DNA of 64,000 nucleotides from Bacteroidota bacterium. Its GTDB lineage: Bacteria; Bacteroidota; Bacteroidia; B-17B0; Aurantibacillaceae. A program made the position numbers and the translations under genes. This document shows, one piece after another, positions 36,755 to 45,934 of this stretch. The notes below the pieces were generated by a model. It was given only the letters and a program-made list of their open reading frames with translations. It was not told the origin of the DNA and did no database searches. Location of the stretch: NCBI GenBank assembly GCA_013697245.1, contig JACCXH010000067.1:62001-126000 (forward strand), given 5' to 3'. Within the stretch, counting starts at the first letter, position 1. Every line of letters begins with the position of its first letter.

Positions 36755-38020
36755 CTATCTTAATTTCAGGGTTACAAACGTTAACACAGCCAACATAATT
36801 CCTATAATAAAAAAACGCATGACTATTTTTGATTCATGGAAACCCACTTTTTGATAATGATGATGAAGCGGTGCCATTTTAAATAAACGATGTGTTTGTG
36901 CAAATTCTAAACCTTTTCGTTTTTTCTGATATTTAAAATACACTACCTGAAGGATAACGGAAATATTTTCTACTAAGAAAACACCGCATAAAATCGGTAT
37001 CAATAATTCTTTTCGAATAGCAATTGCATACACCGCTATGATACCGCCAATGGCAAGGCTTCCGGTATCGCCCATAAATACTTGTGCAGGATAAGAGTTG
37101 TACCAAAGAAACCCAACGCAGGCACCAATAAATGCCGCCATAAATACCACGAGCTCGCCCGAGTTAGGTATGTACATGATATTTAAATAATCTGCAAAAA
37201 TTGTATTACCGGATACATAAGCAAGTATACCTAACACCACACCAATGATCGCACTTGTACCGGCAGCCAAACCATCAATGCCATCAGTAATATTTGCACC
37301 GTTTGAAACTGCTGTTACAACAATAATTACCATGGGAATAAAAATTATCCAACCGTACTTAACACAGTCATCACATAACCAGGAAATAAAACTACCATAA
37401 TCTAATTCATTATTTTTAAAGAAGGGGATAGTTGTTTTTAAATTTTTAACGGGAACTGTTTCGTATTTCGGGATCGTAAGATCTTTTTCTGCGTTTGGAT
37501 TTGAAGCAGACCATGCGGTTTTTTCGTTATGCGTTAGTCTTTCTTTAATTACCACATCCGGATGAAAGTAAAATACACAACCAACAATTAATCCTATTCC
37601 TACCTGGCCTATTATTTTAAATTTACCTTTTAAACCTTCTTTATTTTTTTTGAAAACCTTTATGTAGTCATCTAAAAACCCAATTCCTCCCAACCAAACA
37701 GTTGAAATAAGCATTAAGACGATATATACATTTAATACTTTAGCAAACAATAGAGTTGGAATGATAATAGCGGCAATAATTATTAATCCACCCATTGTTG
37801 GTGTACCTGTTTTTTGTGTTTGCCCATCTAAACCTAATTCACGAATCGTTTCGCCAATTTGTTTTTTACGGATGTAATTAATAATACGTTTACCAAAAAT
37901 GAGAGAGATAATTAACGATGTAATTAATGCGAGGGCCGCACGAAATGAGATGTACTGAAAGACCCCGGCTCCGGGGAAGTCGAATGCTTTGTCTAAATAT
38001 TGAAAGAAATAATATAACAT
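36755..38020 (-). CDS. mraY: Phospho-N-acetylmuramoyl-pentapeptide-transferase MraY
   Basis: A 421-residue polytopic membrane enzyme that makes lipid I. Conserved acidic motifs: [22 protein letters not shown] (DD pair), [29 protein letters not shown], and [26 protein letters not shown]. It is longer than the E. coli enzyme because of an extra loop of about 60 residues after [12 protein letters not shown] ([21 protein letters not shown] ...), a common insertion in Bacteroidota. It abuts murD and follows murE by 1 base. Confidence 0.96.
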   Translation of the reverse strand: MLYYFFQYLDKAFDFPGAGVFQYISFRAALALITSLIISLIFGKRIINYIRKKQIGETIRELGLDGQTQKTGTPTMGGLIIIAAIIIPTLLFAKVLNVYIVLMLISTVWLGGIGFLDDYIKVFKKNKEGLKGKFKIIGQVGIGLIVGCVFYFHPDVVIKERLTHNEKTAWSASNPNAEKDLTIPKYETVPVKNLKTTIPFFKNNELDYGSFISWLCDDCVKYGWIIFIPMVIIVVTAVSNGANITDGIDGLAAGTSAIIGVVLGILAYVSGNTIFADYLNIMYIPNSGELVVFMAAFIGACVGFLWYNSYPAQVFMGDTGSLAIGGIIAVYAIAIRKELLIPILCGVFLVENISVILQVVYFKYQKKRKGLEFAQTHRLFKMAPLHHHYQKVGFHESKIVMRFFIIGIMLAVLTFVTLKLR

Positions 38021-38021
38021 C

Positions 38022-39485
38022 TTATATGTCCAGTATTTTTATTGTTTCTCTAAAGATTTCAAAATCATCAAATGGTTGTTTCACACCTTTTATTTCCTGA
38101 TACTTTTCGTGTCCTTTACCTGCGATCAAAATAATATCTCCGGCTTTACTTAAACTGCAAGCTGTTTTAATTGCTTCTTTTCTATCCGCGATCCTCAATG
38201 TTTTTTTTACGTCAACCGGGTTAACACCTTTTTGCATTTGATCTAGTATTGCTTCGGGATCTTCGCTTCTTGGATTATCGGATGTTAAAATAACCTTATT
38301 GCTATACTCGCAGGCAATTGCCGCCATTACCGGCCTCTTGGCAGAATCTCTATCTCCTCCACAACCTACTAATGTTATTACTTGCTCGTTGCCAGTTCTT
38401 AGATCTTTTATTGTTTCTAAAACATTTTTTAGAGCGTCGGGAGTATGCGCGTAATCTATAATTCCAATAACTCCTTTAGGAGATTTAATATATTGAAAAC
38501 GCCCTTCAACCGAATTAAGATTACTTAAAGCTGTTAATACATTAGTTTTATTTTGTTTTAATAATATTGCGGCAGCATAAACAGCTAATACATTGTAGGC
38601 GTTAAATGTGCCAATTAATTTTACCCAAACCTCAACATTATCAATACTCAATAATAAACCGTTCAGTTGGTTCTCGAGGATCTTACATTTAAAGTCGGCC
38701 ATGGTTTGCAGGCTGTAGGTATGTTTTTGTGCTTTTGTATTTTGAAGCATGATCATACCATTGCGGTCATCACGATTTATCAATGCAAAAGCACTATTCG
38801 GCAACTGATCAAAAAAACCTTTTTTTGCTTTTATATATTCGTCAAATGTTTTGTGATAATCCAAGTGATCATGCGTGATATTAGAGAAGATAGCGCCGAT
38901 AAAACTGAGACCGGTTATACGGTGTTGAACGACAGCGTGAGAACTCACTTCCATAAATACATATTCGCAGCCTTGCGCGTACATGGCAGTTAATAGTTCG
39001 TTCAGCGTTAAAGCATCCGGCGTGGTATGCGTAGAAGGAATTACCGTATTGTTTATTTTATTTTCTACGGTAGAAATTAATCCAACTGAATACCCTAATG
39101 ATTTAAATAAATTAAATAATAAAGTAACTGTTGTGGTTTTACCATTTGTACCAGTAATGCCAACTAATTTTAATTTCTCTGAAGGGTTATCAAAAAAGTT
39201 ACAGGCAATAATTCCTAACGCATATGATGAGTCGGTTACTTTAACATAAGTAACGGCTTCATTTTTAATTTTAGGTAACTCTTCACAAATAATTGCAATA
39301 GCGCCGCTTTCAATGGCTTTGGTAATATAATCGTGTCCGTCTACCGCAGTTCCTTTTGTGGCAACAAATAAAGAATCTTTTTTAACTTTTCTTGAGTCAA
39401 ACGTAACCGAAGAAATAGCCATGTGCGTAGAACCTATTATTTCTTCGAGCCTTACTTTATATATGATATCGCTTAACAGTTTCAT
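38022..39485 (-). CDS. murE: UDP-MurNAc-L-Ala-D-Glu--2,6-diaminopimelate ligase
   Basis: A 487-residue Mur ligase. It has [27 protein letters not shown], the P-loop [34 protein letters not shown], and the substrate motif [17 protein letters not shown] is the signature for meso-diaminopimelate rather than lysine. [13 protein letters not shown] is also typical. It adds m-DAP to the peptide stem. The start overlaps the ftsI stop by 4 bases. Confidence 0.95.
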   Translation of the reverse strand: MKLLSDIIYKVRLEEIIGSTHMAISSVTFDSRKVKKDSLFVATKGTAVDGHDYITKAIESGAIAIICEELPKIKNEAVTYVKVTDSSYALGIIACNFFDNPSEKLKLVGITGTNGKTTTVTLLFNLFKSLGYSVGLISTVENKINNTVIPSTHTTPDALTLNELLTAMYAQGCEYVFMEVSSHAVVQHRITGLSFIGAIFSNITHDHLDYHKTFDEYIKAKKGFFDQLPNSAFALINRDDRNGMIMLQNTKAQKHTYSLQTMADFKCKILENQLNGLLLSIDNVEVWVKLIGTFNAYNVLAVYAAAILLKQNKTNVLTALSNLNSVEGRFQYIKSPKGVIGIIDYAHTPDALKNVLETIKDLRTGNEQVITLVGCGGDRDSAKRPVMAAIACEYSNKVILTSDNPRSEDPEAILDQMQKGVNPVDVKKTLRIADRKEAIKTACSLSKAGDIILIAGKGHEKYQEIKGVKQPFDDFEIFRETIKILDI

Positions 39486-41626
39486 ATTAACGTGAGTACT
39501 ATTTTATTGCCTTTATTAAATTTTTGTCCTGCTTCAATACTTTGTTTTTGCACACTGCCAAAACCCAGTAATTGAACATGCATACCATTATTTTCGAGTA
39601 AGAACAAAGCGTCCTTTGCCGAAAGACCATGCAGGTTTGGCATAATGCCTTTTTTTAATTGGCTCTCAATATTATTTTCGGCTAAAATGATCCTGGTTGA
39701 ATCTTTTATATTACGGTTCACAAACTTTTCGCTCTCGGCATTAGTAGATGGAAGAGAAAAAGTTTTTGCAATAGCGCTTATCTCATTGCCTTTAGTTGTA
39801 ATTACTGAAGGCACTTTTGTGATCAGGTTCCTTTTATCGTTAATTGGTTGAATAAAATCAAGGCTACCGGAATATACTTTTTCTGCAATCTCTTTAAAAA
39901 CAGGGCCCGCAACCGCAGCCGCATAATACACACCATTACTTGGTGAATTAATTACAACGATGCAAGAATACAAAGGATTTTCTGCAGGGAAATAACCTAC
40001 AAAAGATGCCTGGTAATTACGATCACCAATATCGCCATAGGCCGATTTACCTTTTACCTTTTTTGCACCAACTTTTGCGATCTGTGCTGTACCGGTTTTT
40101 CCACCCACTTTAAAAGCTGTAATATTTAAAGTTTTACCAGAACCATTTTGCACTACACCTTCTAATAATTTTTTTGCTTTAACAATGGTTTCCTTTTTTA
40201 CAATTTGTTCTTCCAATATTTCAGTACCAAAAGTTTTAACAACAATACCATTACGTTTAATTTCTTTTACAAAACGCGGCTTCACCATTTTACCATCATT
40301 AGCTACCGCATTGTATAAGGTTAAGGTTTGCAATGGTGTAATTAAACTTTCATAACCATAACTTAATTGCGGTAATGTTACACCCGACCAAAATTTTGTT
40401 TTAGTTTGTGGAATCATTCCTTTTCCTTCTCCCGGTATTGACAATCCTAATTTTTCGTTCAGGTGAAAAGAATTTAATTTATTAGCAAACTGCTGCGGAT
40501 TTTTAGAATAATATTTTGTAATGATCTTACTTACTCCAACGTTAGAAGATGTTTCGAACACCCGTTGAACAGTTAATGTGGGGGATTCGGGTGCGTGCGA
40601 ATCTTTTACTTTCTTATCAAAGTACATACACTCACCATTTCCTACAGCAACTTTTTCATCAAGGCTAATATTGTACTCATCAATTACAGCCAACATGGAG
40701 GCCAGTTTAAATGTAGAGCCCGGCTCAGTTGGATAACCAATAGCGTAATTAAAGCTTTCGTTATAACTGTTTGTATCTGTTGTGCTTTTTGTAAGATTAA
40801 CAATTGCTTTAATAGCACCTGTTTTTACTTCCATTAAAATTGCGCAACCATGTGAGGCTTCATTTTTTATCAATGAACGCATCAATGCTTGTTGCGCTAC
40901 GTCCTGAATATTTATATCAATAGTAGTGTAAAGATCGCTTCCATCCTTCGGTTCTACCTCGTTCTCATCATTTATTGGTCGCCAAACTCCACCGGCAATT
41001 TGTTGCATTAAACGTTTTCCGCTTATACCACTTAATATGCTGTCAAAGGCTCCTTCTAAACCAACAGGTTTTATACCTGGACGAGCCATACCTATAGTTC
41101 TGCCGGCAAGCATTTGAAAAGGCCGTTCACGACGATTAGTTTGTAGTGTTACCAAACCACCTTTTCTTCCTTTTCTAAAAACGGGAAATGTTTTTAAAAG
41201 TTGTAGATCTTTATAAGAAACATTGCGCTGAAGTAAAACATATCTGTCTTCATCTTTCCTCGCTTTGTTCAGGATCTTTAAATACTCGCTTTCACTTTTA
41301 TCAGCAAATAAATTGCTTAATAATAATGAAAGTGAATCGCGGTTGGCCTTATAAATTTTTTCGGTAATGCCGGGTGCATTAATATCAACGGCAATTTCGT
41401 AATAAGGTAAAGAAGTAGCCAGCAACGCCCCGTTAGCATCAAAAATATTTCCACGCACCGCTTCAACAGAATCCAATTTAGTAGTAAATGCTTCTGCTTT
41501 ATCTCGCCATTGTTGTCCTTGAGCAAACTGAATAATACAGATGCGGTACAAGATACCAAGCGCAAACAAACACATAAAAATGTATACGAGATAGGTACGT
41601 GATAGAATATTTTTCTTTTCGTTCAA
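39482..41626 (-). CDS. ftsI: Septal penicillin-binding protein (FtsI/PBP3-like) with C-terminal PASTA
   Basis: A 714-residue class B PBP. One N-terminal membrane helix (TYLVYIFMCLFALGILYRICIIQFA), a dimerisation domain (RGNIFDANGALLATSLPYYEIAVD), and the transpeptidase with S-x2-K in PGSTFKLAS (S about 304), SSN in FETSSNVGVSKI and KTG in GGKTGTAQIAKVG. A single PASTA domain ends the protein (MPNLHGLSAKDALFLLENNGMHVQLLGFG). It cross-links septal peptidoglycan with FtsW. Its stop overlaps murE, and ftsL ends 2 bases before its start. Confidence 0.95.
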   Translation of the reverse strand: MNEKKNILSRTYLVYIFMCLFALGILYRICIIQFAQGQQWRDKAEAFTTKLDSVEAVRGNIFDANGALLATSLPYYEIAVDINAPGITEKIYKANRDSLSLLLSNLFADKSESEYLKILNKARKDEDRYVLLQRNVSYKDLQLLKTFPVFRKGRKGGLVTLQTNRRERPFQMLAGRTIGMARPGIKPVGLEGAFDSILSGISGKRLMQQIAGGVWRPINDENEVEPKDGSDLYTTIDINIQDVAQQALMRSLIKNEASHGCAILMEVKTGAIKAIVNLTKSTTDTNSYNESFNYAIGYPTEPGSTFKLASMLAVIDEYNISLDEKVAVGNGECMYFDKKVKDSHAPESPTLTVQRVFETSSNVGVSKIITKYYSKNPQQFANKLNSFHLNEKLGLSIPGEGKGMIPQTKTKFWSGVTLPQLSYGYESLITPLQTLTLYNAVANDGKMVKPRFVKEIKRNGIVVKTFGTEILEEQIVKKETIVKAKKLLEGVVQNGSGKTLNITAFKVGGKTGTAQIAKVGAKKVKGKSAYGDIGDRNYQASFVGYFPAENPLYSCIVVINSPSNGVYYAAAVAGPVFKEIAEKVYSGSLDFIQPINDKRNLITKVPSVITTKGNEISAIAKTFSLPSTNAESEKFVNRNIKDSTRIILAENNIESQLKKGIMPNLHGLSAKDALFLLENNGMHVQLLGFGSVQKQSIEAGQKFNKGNKIVLTLI

Positions 41627-41628
41627 AA

Positions 41629-42084
41629 TTATTTTCCCGGTTTATATAATTGTGTGCTATCTACTTTAATTTTAATTGGTGGAACAACAGGTTCTTTTAA
41701 ACCCAGTTTTTCGGCAGATTTTGCCACCTCGCTTTGTTTACTTGCAAACATGAGATCGCTTTTGGTAGAAATATATTCTGACCGCAATTCTTTTAACTGG
41801 TTAGAAATTTTATTTACCTCGCGAATTTTATCATCGGCATAATAACCGTTAGCGATATAAAGAATAGCAATAAATGCTAAAAAAATAATAAAAGGTAAAT
41901 GTCTTAAGGTTTTATCGTTGGTTAGGAATGTGCCGCTAAAAACGGCGGACAAGCCTTTTCCGAGAACTCCTTTTTTGCGTGGCTTAACCGGTTTTTCGGA
42001 TTTAGGGCGGGTCGTTTCCTCAACAACAATTTCTTGCTCTATTTCTTTTTCCGTTGTGGATATTTCTCGGTACTTGTTTGCCAC
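41629..42084 (-). CDS. FtsL-like divisome protein
   Basis: A 151-residue bitopic protein at the usual ftsL position between rsmH and ftsI. A charged cytosolic tail of about 60 residues (rich in Glu, Lys and Pro) is followed by one membrane helix (LPFIIFLAFIAILYIANGYYA) and a short periplasmic coiled coil (REVNKISNQLKELRSEYISTKSDLMFASKQSEVAKSAEKLGL). Sequence conservation in FtsL is poor, so the call relies on topology and position. The product would act with the FtsQ and FtsB proteins to control FtsWI. Confidence 0.82.
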   Translation of the reverse strand: MANKYREISTTEKEIEQEIVVEETTRPKSEKPVKPRKKGVLGKGLSAVFSGTFLTNDKTLRHLPFIIFLAFIAILYIANGYYADDKIREVNKISNQLKELRSEYISTKSDLMFASKQSEVAKSAEKLGLKEPVVPPIKIKVDSTQLYKPGK

Positions 42085-42087
42085 TTA

Positions 42088-42155
42088 TATATTCTTGTTC
42101 TAAGTTTCTTGTTTTATAATTTCTGCTTCTGTTCAAAAAAGAACTAGAAAACAAA
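42088..42155. repeat. GTTTCTTG-type AT-rich spacer repeat between ftsL and rsmH
   Basis: The spacer contains ATTCTTGTTCTAAGTTTCTT followed by GTTTTATAATTTC, and an opposing AGAACTAGAAAACAAAAAC. It resembles the TAGTTTCTTGTTTCTAG spacer between ftsA and ftsZ. No gene lies in it. Confidence 0.4.
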
Positions 42156-42159
42156 AACA

Positions 42160-43068
42160 TTAAAGTTTTATTGCTATTCTTAATTTGGCGCTACGCGCCC
42201 TAGTATTGTTTTTAATTTCTTCTTCACTTGGTAAAATTGGTTTTGATGTTAGATTTTTGAATATTTTTTTGCTTGTTCCAAAAATCACATCTTTCTGCTC
42301 TACTCCGTCTACATTTCCCGATCGTATGATATTCTTTACCAGTCTGTCTTCCAGGCTATGGTATGAAATAACAACTAACCTTCCTTCGCTTTCCAAAAGT
42401 TCAACACATTGTGTTAAGCATTCTTTTAAAGCTTCCATCTCCTGATTCACTTCTATCCTTAATGCCTGAAAAACTTTTGCTAAAAATTTATGTTCTTCAA
42501 ATTTTGGCGTGCAGGATGAGATGGCATCTTTTAATTCGTTGGTTGTTGCGATCTCTTTCACTTCTCTTGCAGCACAAATAACAAATGCTAAACGGTTGGC
42601 GTTATGGATCTCGGCGTAGGTTTTAAAAATGTGAACGAGTTGTTTGTCAGAATATTCATTCACAATTTTTTTTGCCGTCAATGTGTTTTGCCGGTTCATG
42701 CGCATGTCCAACTCAGAATCAAAGCGAATAGAAAATCCGCGAGACGCTTCGTCGAACTGGTACGATGAAACACCAAGATCACCAAGGATACCGTCCACAC
42801 GGTTGATATTATACAATCTCAGGTAATTTTTAAGATGCCTGAAGTTGTGCGGTATCAAAGTAAAACGCTTGTCATTCAAAACATTTTTTTGCGCGTCCTC
42901 ATCCTGGTCAAAAGCAAACAGTTTTCCTTTTTCGTTCAACTGTTTTAGGATATGAGCTGAATGTCCGCCGCCACCAAAGGTTAGGTCAACATATACACCA
43001 TCGGGTTTAATGTTTAAATTATCAATACAGGCTTGTAAAAGAACGGGGTTGTGATAAGCGTTACTCAT
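42160..43068 (-). CDS. rsmH: 16S rRNA (cytosine-1402-N4)-methyltransferase
   Basis: About 302 residues. It has YHNPVLLQACIDNL at the N-terminus, the SAM motif VYVDLTFGGGGHSAHILKQL, ILGDLGVSSYQFDEASRGFSIRFDSELDMRM, FQALRIEVNQEMEALKECL and ISYHSLEDRLVKNII, the full RsmH set. It methylates 16S rRNA in the decoding centre. The ATG at 43068 (MSNAYHNP) fits family N-termini; ATGs at 43080 and 43077 would add four or three residues. Either start overlaps the mraZ end. Confidence 0.95.
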   Translation of the reverse strand: MSNAYHNPVLLQACIDNLNIKPDGVYVDLTFGGGGHSAHILKQLNEKGKLFAFDQDEDAQKNVLNDKRFTLIPHNFRHLKNYLRLYNINRVDGILGDLGVSSYQFDEASRGFSIRFDSELDMRMNRQNTLTAKKIVNEYSDKQLVHIFKTYAEIHNANRLAFVICAAREVKEIATTNELKDAISSCTPKFEEHKFLAKVFQALRIEVNQEMEALKECLTQCVELLESEGRLVVISYHSLEDRLVKNIIRSGNVDGVEQKDVIFGTSKKIFKNLTSKPILPSEEEIKNNTRARSAKLRIAIKL

Positions 43069-43531
43069 CGTCACCATCATTAAAATTTATTCCCCCCAAT
43101 ACATCCTCTGCTAATTTTTCAATATTTATTTCCTGATTTAAGAAGTCTTCGTATAATTTTTTATCCCACAACTCTATCACATTATTACTTCCTAAAACTT
43201 TCAGATCTGTTTTTATATCTGCATAATCGCTTAAGGATTTTGGTAGTAATAAACGGCCTGTATTATCTGCTTCAACATTTGTTGCGCCGCCGGTAAATTT
43301 TCTTACAAAAACATCGTTGGCTTTTATTAATCGGTTGAGTTTGCTTAATTTTTTATTTAATCTTTCCCATTCTTTTAGCGGGTACAAAACCAAACATTTT
43401 TGGTGAAGATTGCGGTTGATTACAAATCCATTCTCGAAAAATGCGTCCAGTTGCTTCCGGAGGTCGACAGGAAACATGAACCGCCCTTTTGCGTCCACTT
43501 TACAATCGTATTCCCCTATCATACTGGCCAT
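43061..43531 (-). CDS. mraZ: Division/cell wall cluster transcriptional regulator MraZ
   Basis: A 156-residue protein with two SpoVT-AbrB-like halves. IGEYDCKVDAKGRFMFPVDLRKQL and NVEADNTGRLLLPKSLSDYADI each carry the D-x-x-G-R core. MraZ forms a ring-shaped oligomer that binds direct repeats upstream of its own gene and controls the dcw cluster. Four such repeats with exact 10-base period are present upstream. It is the first gene of the cluster. Confidence 0.95.
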   Translation of the reverse strand: MASMIGEYDCKVDAKGRFMFPVDLRKQLDAFFENGFVINRNLHQKCLVLYPLKEWERLNKKLSKLNRLIKANDVFVRKFTGGATNVEADNTGRLLLPKSLSDYADIKTDLKVLGSNNVIELWDKKLYEDFLNQEINIEKLAEDVLGGINFNDGDDE

Positions 43532-43554
43532 TACTTAATTTTGTTAGATTGTAG

Positions 43555-43608
43555 CAAAAATAAGTATAAAACTCCCACTTTTTACCACTTTACTCCATTT
43601 TTTACCAC
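43555..43608 (-). promoter_or_regulatory. mraZ/dcw promoter with MraZ operator (four 10-bp repeats)
   Basis: On the minus strand GTGGT (43608-43604), ATGGA (43598-43594), GTGGT (43588-43584) and GTGGG (43578-43574) recur every 10 bases, separated by A-rich pentamers. This is the known MraZ box arrangement (TGGG-type pentamers spaced 5 apart). A -7 box TATTTTTG lies at 43562-43555, so the repeats sit over the -33 region and binding would block the promoter. Confidence 0.82.
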
Positions 43609-43821
43609 CATTGTTGAAAAATTGAAGGTTTTAAACAATGTTAATAAGCCTAATTATCAGTTAGTTAAAATGATTTTTTGGCAGGAAACACAGAATTGGC
43701 AAGGATTTTAAAAACTGTTTGTCTTAAAAAGCATATAATTTTCGTTCAAGGATCTGAACAGGTTATTAACAATTTTGAAATTTTCGTCGAAAAATAAAAA
43801 AACGACACTTTATGGCAGGGT

Positions 43822-43845
43822 TTCTCAGCAAAAAATGACTGAGAA
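43822..43845. other. Hairpin in the 370-base spacer between mraZ and the 109-aa gene
   Basis: TTCTCAG (43822-43828) and CTGAGAA (43839-43845) form a 7-bp stem with a 10-base loop. Apart from this and the mraZ promoter I see nothing in the spacer 43532-43901: no open frame with a recognisable product and no RNA gene. Confidence 0.35.
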
Positions 43846-43892
43846 TTAAATTTGATTTTACAATTTGGTGATGGTAAAGAAAAGTAAAAACT

Positions 43893-43911
43893 GTTTATTT
43901 TTTAAATAAAC
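43893..43911 (-). terminator. Weak AT-rich hairpin at the end of the engB operon
   Basis: GTTTATTT (43893-43900) and AAATAAAC (43904-43911) flank a TTT loop and overlap the stop codon of the 109-aa gene. A T run follows on the minus strand (CAGTTTTTACTTTTC). The stem has only two G-C pairs, so its strength is doubtful. Confidence 0.3.
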
Positions 43912-44231
43912 CCATCTTTTTTAAAATAATCGATGATAGCATCGATGATCAATTTATTTTGTTGTTTGGCATCTAGGTGCGGTAAATTTTCTTTTAACTT
44001 CCAGTGCGGCCAGCCATCTTTATCTCTTCCTTCGAATTCATAAAAGCCAAATGGTTCTAACAACGAACAAATTGCAATGTGCATGACTTCCAACTTCTCG
44101 TCTTTTTTATATTTTTTAAACGGCTTGCTTAGTTCCTGTAAACCGATGATAAATAAAATAGCATCATAATCCATTTCCTCCTCAAAACGTTCTTTTAATT
44201 TTACCTGGAGTCGCTCCCAATCACTCGCCAT
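43902..44231 (-). CDS. Conserved small protein of unknown function next to engB
   Basis: A 109-residue, mostly helical, acidic-to-neutral cytosolic protein with no signal peptide. Conserved-looking stretches are EEEMDYDAILFIIGLQELSKPFKKYKKDEKLEVMHIAICSLLEPFGFYEF and the end HLDAKQQNKLIIDAIIDYFKK. I do not recognise a named family. It follows engB by 10 bases on the same strand and so probably shares its transcript, together with the acyltransferase gene. The composition and codon use look like its neighbours. Confidence 0.75.
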   Translation of the reverse strand: MASDWERLQVKLKERFEEEMDYDAILFIIGLQELSKPFKKYKKDEKLEVMHIAICSLLEPFGFYEFEGRDKDGWPHWKLKENLPHLDAKQQNKLIIDAIIDYFKKDGFI

Positions 44232-44241
44232 AAGATAGATC

Positions 44242-44928
44242 TTAGTTTTTAGAGTCGTTAGTTAAATTATCTTGTTCATCCTCTTCATCAAACTCACCTT
44301 CAGTCATGTCTGGCAATAATGTTCTTGGTGTTTGCACCTGTTGATGATGGAAATAAATAAAATCTAAAATTTCTTCTTTGCCAACTTTTTTTTCTGATGA
44401 TGAAATAAAACTATTTGGTAATTCGTCCCACAATTTTAAAAGTTCTGTCTCAATATTTTTAATGTTCTTTGATAGTTCTAATTTAGAATTCTTATCTGTT
44501 TTTGTATAGATGATACTAAAGGGAATCTTATTTTCTCCGCACCATAACATAAACTCCTTGTCTATCTGTTGTAGCGGCAAACGGCTGTCTATTAAAATAA
44601 ACAAACAAACCATTGTTTCACGCTTTTTACAATAATCGTAAATAATGGTTTCTAATTTTGCACGGTTACCTTTGCTTGTTTTTGCAAAGCCGTATCCGGG
44701 AAGATCGACTAAATACCAATTATCATTAATTAAAAAATGATTTATTAATTGTGTTTTACCGGGAGTTGCGGATGTTTTTGCCAACTTATTATTGCCGCAA
44801 AGCATATTTATAAGCGACGATTTGCCAACATTGCTTCTTCCAATAAATGCAAACTCAGGTAAAGTAGGTGTAGGGCATCCGAAAATACTGGAGGCACTTT
44901 GTTTAAATATGGCTTTTTTAACGATCAT
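44242..44928 (-). CDS. engB: Ribosome biogenesis GTPase EngB (YihA/YsxC)
   Basis: A 228-residue TRAFAC GTPase required for 50S subunit assembly. G1 is FIGRSNVGKSSL, G2 lies in KTSATPGKTQ, G3 is LVDLPGYGFAK, and G4 is YTKTDK. A G5-like SSSEKKVGKEEIL follows. The C-terminal tail of about 30 residues is acidic (EGEFDEEDEQDNLTNDSKN) and not part of the core family. It begins 1 base after the stop of the acyltransferase gene. Confidence 0.94.
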   Translation of the reverse strand: MIVKKAIFKQSASSIFGCPTPTLPEFAFIGRSNVGKSSLINMLCGNNKLAKTSATPGKTQLINHFLINDNWYLVDLPGYGFAKTSKGNRAKLETIIYDYCKKRETMVCLFILIDSRLPLQQIDKEFMLWCGENKIPFSIIYTKTDKNSKLELSKNIKNIETELLKLWDELPNSFISSSEKKVGKEEILDFIYFHHQQVQTPRTLLPDMTEGEFDEEDEQDNLTNDSKN

Positions 44929-44929
44929 T

Positions 44930-45871
44930 TTATTTTAGTATTCCTTTCTCAACCAAATAAGAATGAAAGTGTCTTTCTTTTTTACTTTGGTAAACATCGG
45001 CTATTCTTACAAGTATGCCGGTCTCTTCAACACCTCCAAAATCGGGGTTAACAGCGGTTCCAAAGCATTTCATGGTACTGCTTAAATTCATATAGGCATT
45101 AACCAATGGCGGAATATTTTCGCCTAAGGCACGCACCAATTTATTTAAATGCGCGTGTCCTGCTTTGTAATCGAGTTTTTTTAATTCATCTATAAAACCC
45201 GAAACATCTGTTTTAATAGTGACGCCGTGAATAGGTGTTACCAATTTATCAGGATCAGGAAATTGATATGACAGAAACGATAAAATATAATCTCTTGCTG
45301 TTACATTAAAATCGGTATACATGGTTACTTTACCATAAAAATATTTCTGCGAAGGATTATCAATTACCAAAGCTCCCAAACCATCCCATAAATTATCTAA
45401 ACTAAACAAGCCTTTGCGGAACTGTTCGCTTGGCTGATATAATGGCTGAATAAAAGAACGACCCAGCTCTATGGTATATGGTAAATATTCTTTATAAAAT
45501 TTTTCATTAAAATTAAAAAGTTCGGTAGTTGCCAATTGTACTTTACCATTTATGTACTCTGCATCTTTACATAAAATAAAACGATAGGCGCCTACAATTT
45601 CTTTGGCCTCGGGATTCCATACCAATAATTGCTGGTAAGGGTGCGAACTGGTGTCGTACTCATCAATATCAATAGCTTTGCCGGTACCGCCACCTGCGTG
45701 CCTGAAGGTAACTTCACGTAACCTCCCTATTTCGCGCATGACATTGGGCGAATTATGATGTGTGATGATATAAATTTCGTTATTGCCATTGTTAGTCTTG
45801 CGAACATACCGCTCCCGTGTCAATTCACTCAACAACGCCTCTTTACTAACTTGTTCAACAATTTTTTCCAT
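44930..45871 (-). CDS. GNAT-fold N-acyltransferase, GlsB/OlsB-like (hemolysin-type)
   Basis: A 313-residue enzyme of the acyl-ACP-dependent N-acyltransferase group. Motifs: MREIGRLREVTFRHAGGGTGKAIDIDEYD, the acyl-binding GAYRFIL strand, YTIELGRSFIQP (ELGRSFV-type motif) and GALVIDNPSQKYFYGKVTMY. In Bacteroides the homologous GlsB acylates glycine as the first step of glycine-lipid synthesis; OlsB does the same for ornithine. Which amino acid is used here cannot be told. The second-step O-acyltransferase is not adjacent. It leads the engB operon. Confidence 0.75.
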   Translation of the reverse strand: MEKIVEQVSKEALLSELTRERYVRKTNNGNNEIYIITHHNSPNVMREIGRLREVTFRHAGGGTGKAIDIDEYDTSSHPYQQLLVWNPEAKEIVGAYRFILCKDAEYINGKVQLATTELFNFNEKFYKEYLPYTIELGRSFIQPLYQPSEQFRKGLFSLDNLWDGLGALVIDNPSQKYFYGKVTMYTDFNVTARDYILSFLSYQFPDPDKLVTPIHGVTIKTDVSGFIDELKKLDYKAGHAHLNKLVRALGENIPPLVNAYMNLSSTMKCFGTAVNPDFGGVEETGILVRIADVYQSKKERHFHSYLVEKGILK

Positions 45872-45913
45872 AAGCTAAGCGTAAATATACAATTAAAATA
45901 TTCTTTTTTTAAG

Positions 45914-45921
45914 TATCTTTA
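45914..45921 (+). promoter_or_regulatory. -7-like box TATCTTTA upstream of the T9SS protein gene
   Basis: The sequence AAGTATCTTTAAT is the same as that before the gene at 25978. Here it leaves about 13 bases to the ATG. No convincing TTG stands 19-21 bases upstream. Confidence 0.4.
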
Positions 45922-45934
45922 ATGCATAAATCAA

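Noticed and set aside
36414-36854. 146-codon plus-strand frame across murD and mraY
   Set aside because: It is the complement of strongly conserved MurD residues; no independent support.
43620-43800. DnaA-box-like TTATTAACA in the mraZ upstream spacer, possible origin
   Set aside because: A single imperfect match without a cluster, AT-rich unwinding module or dnaA/dnaN neighbours.
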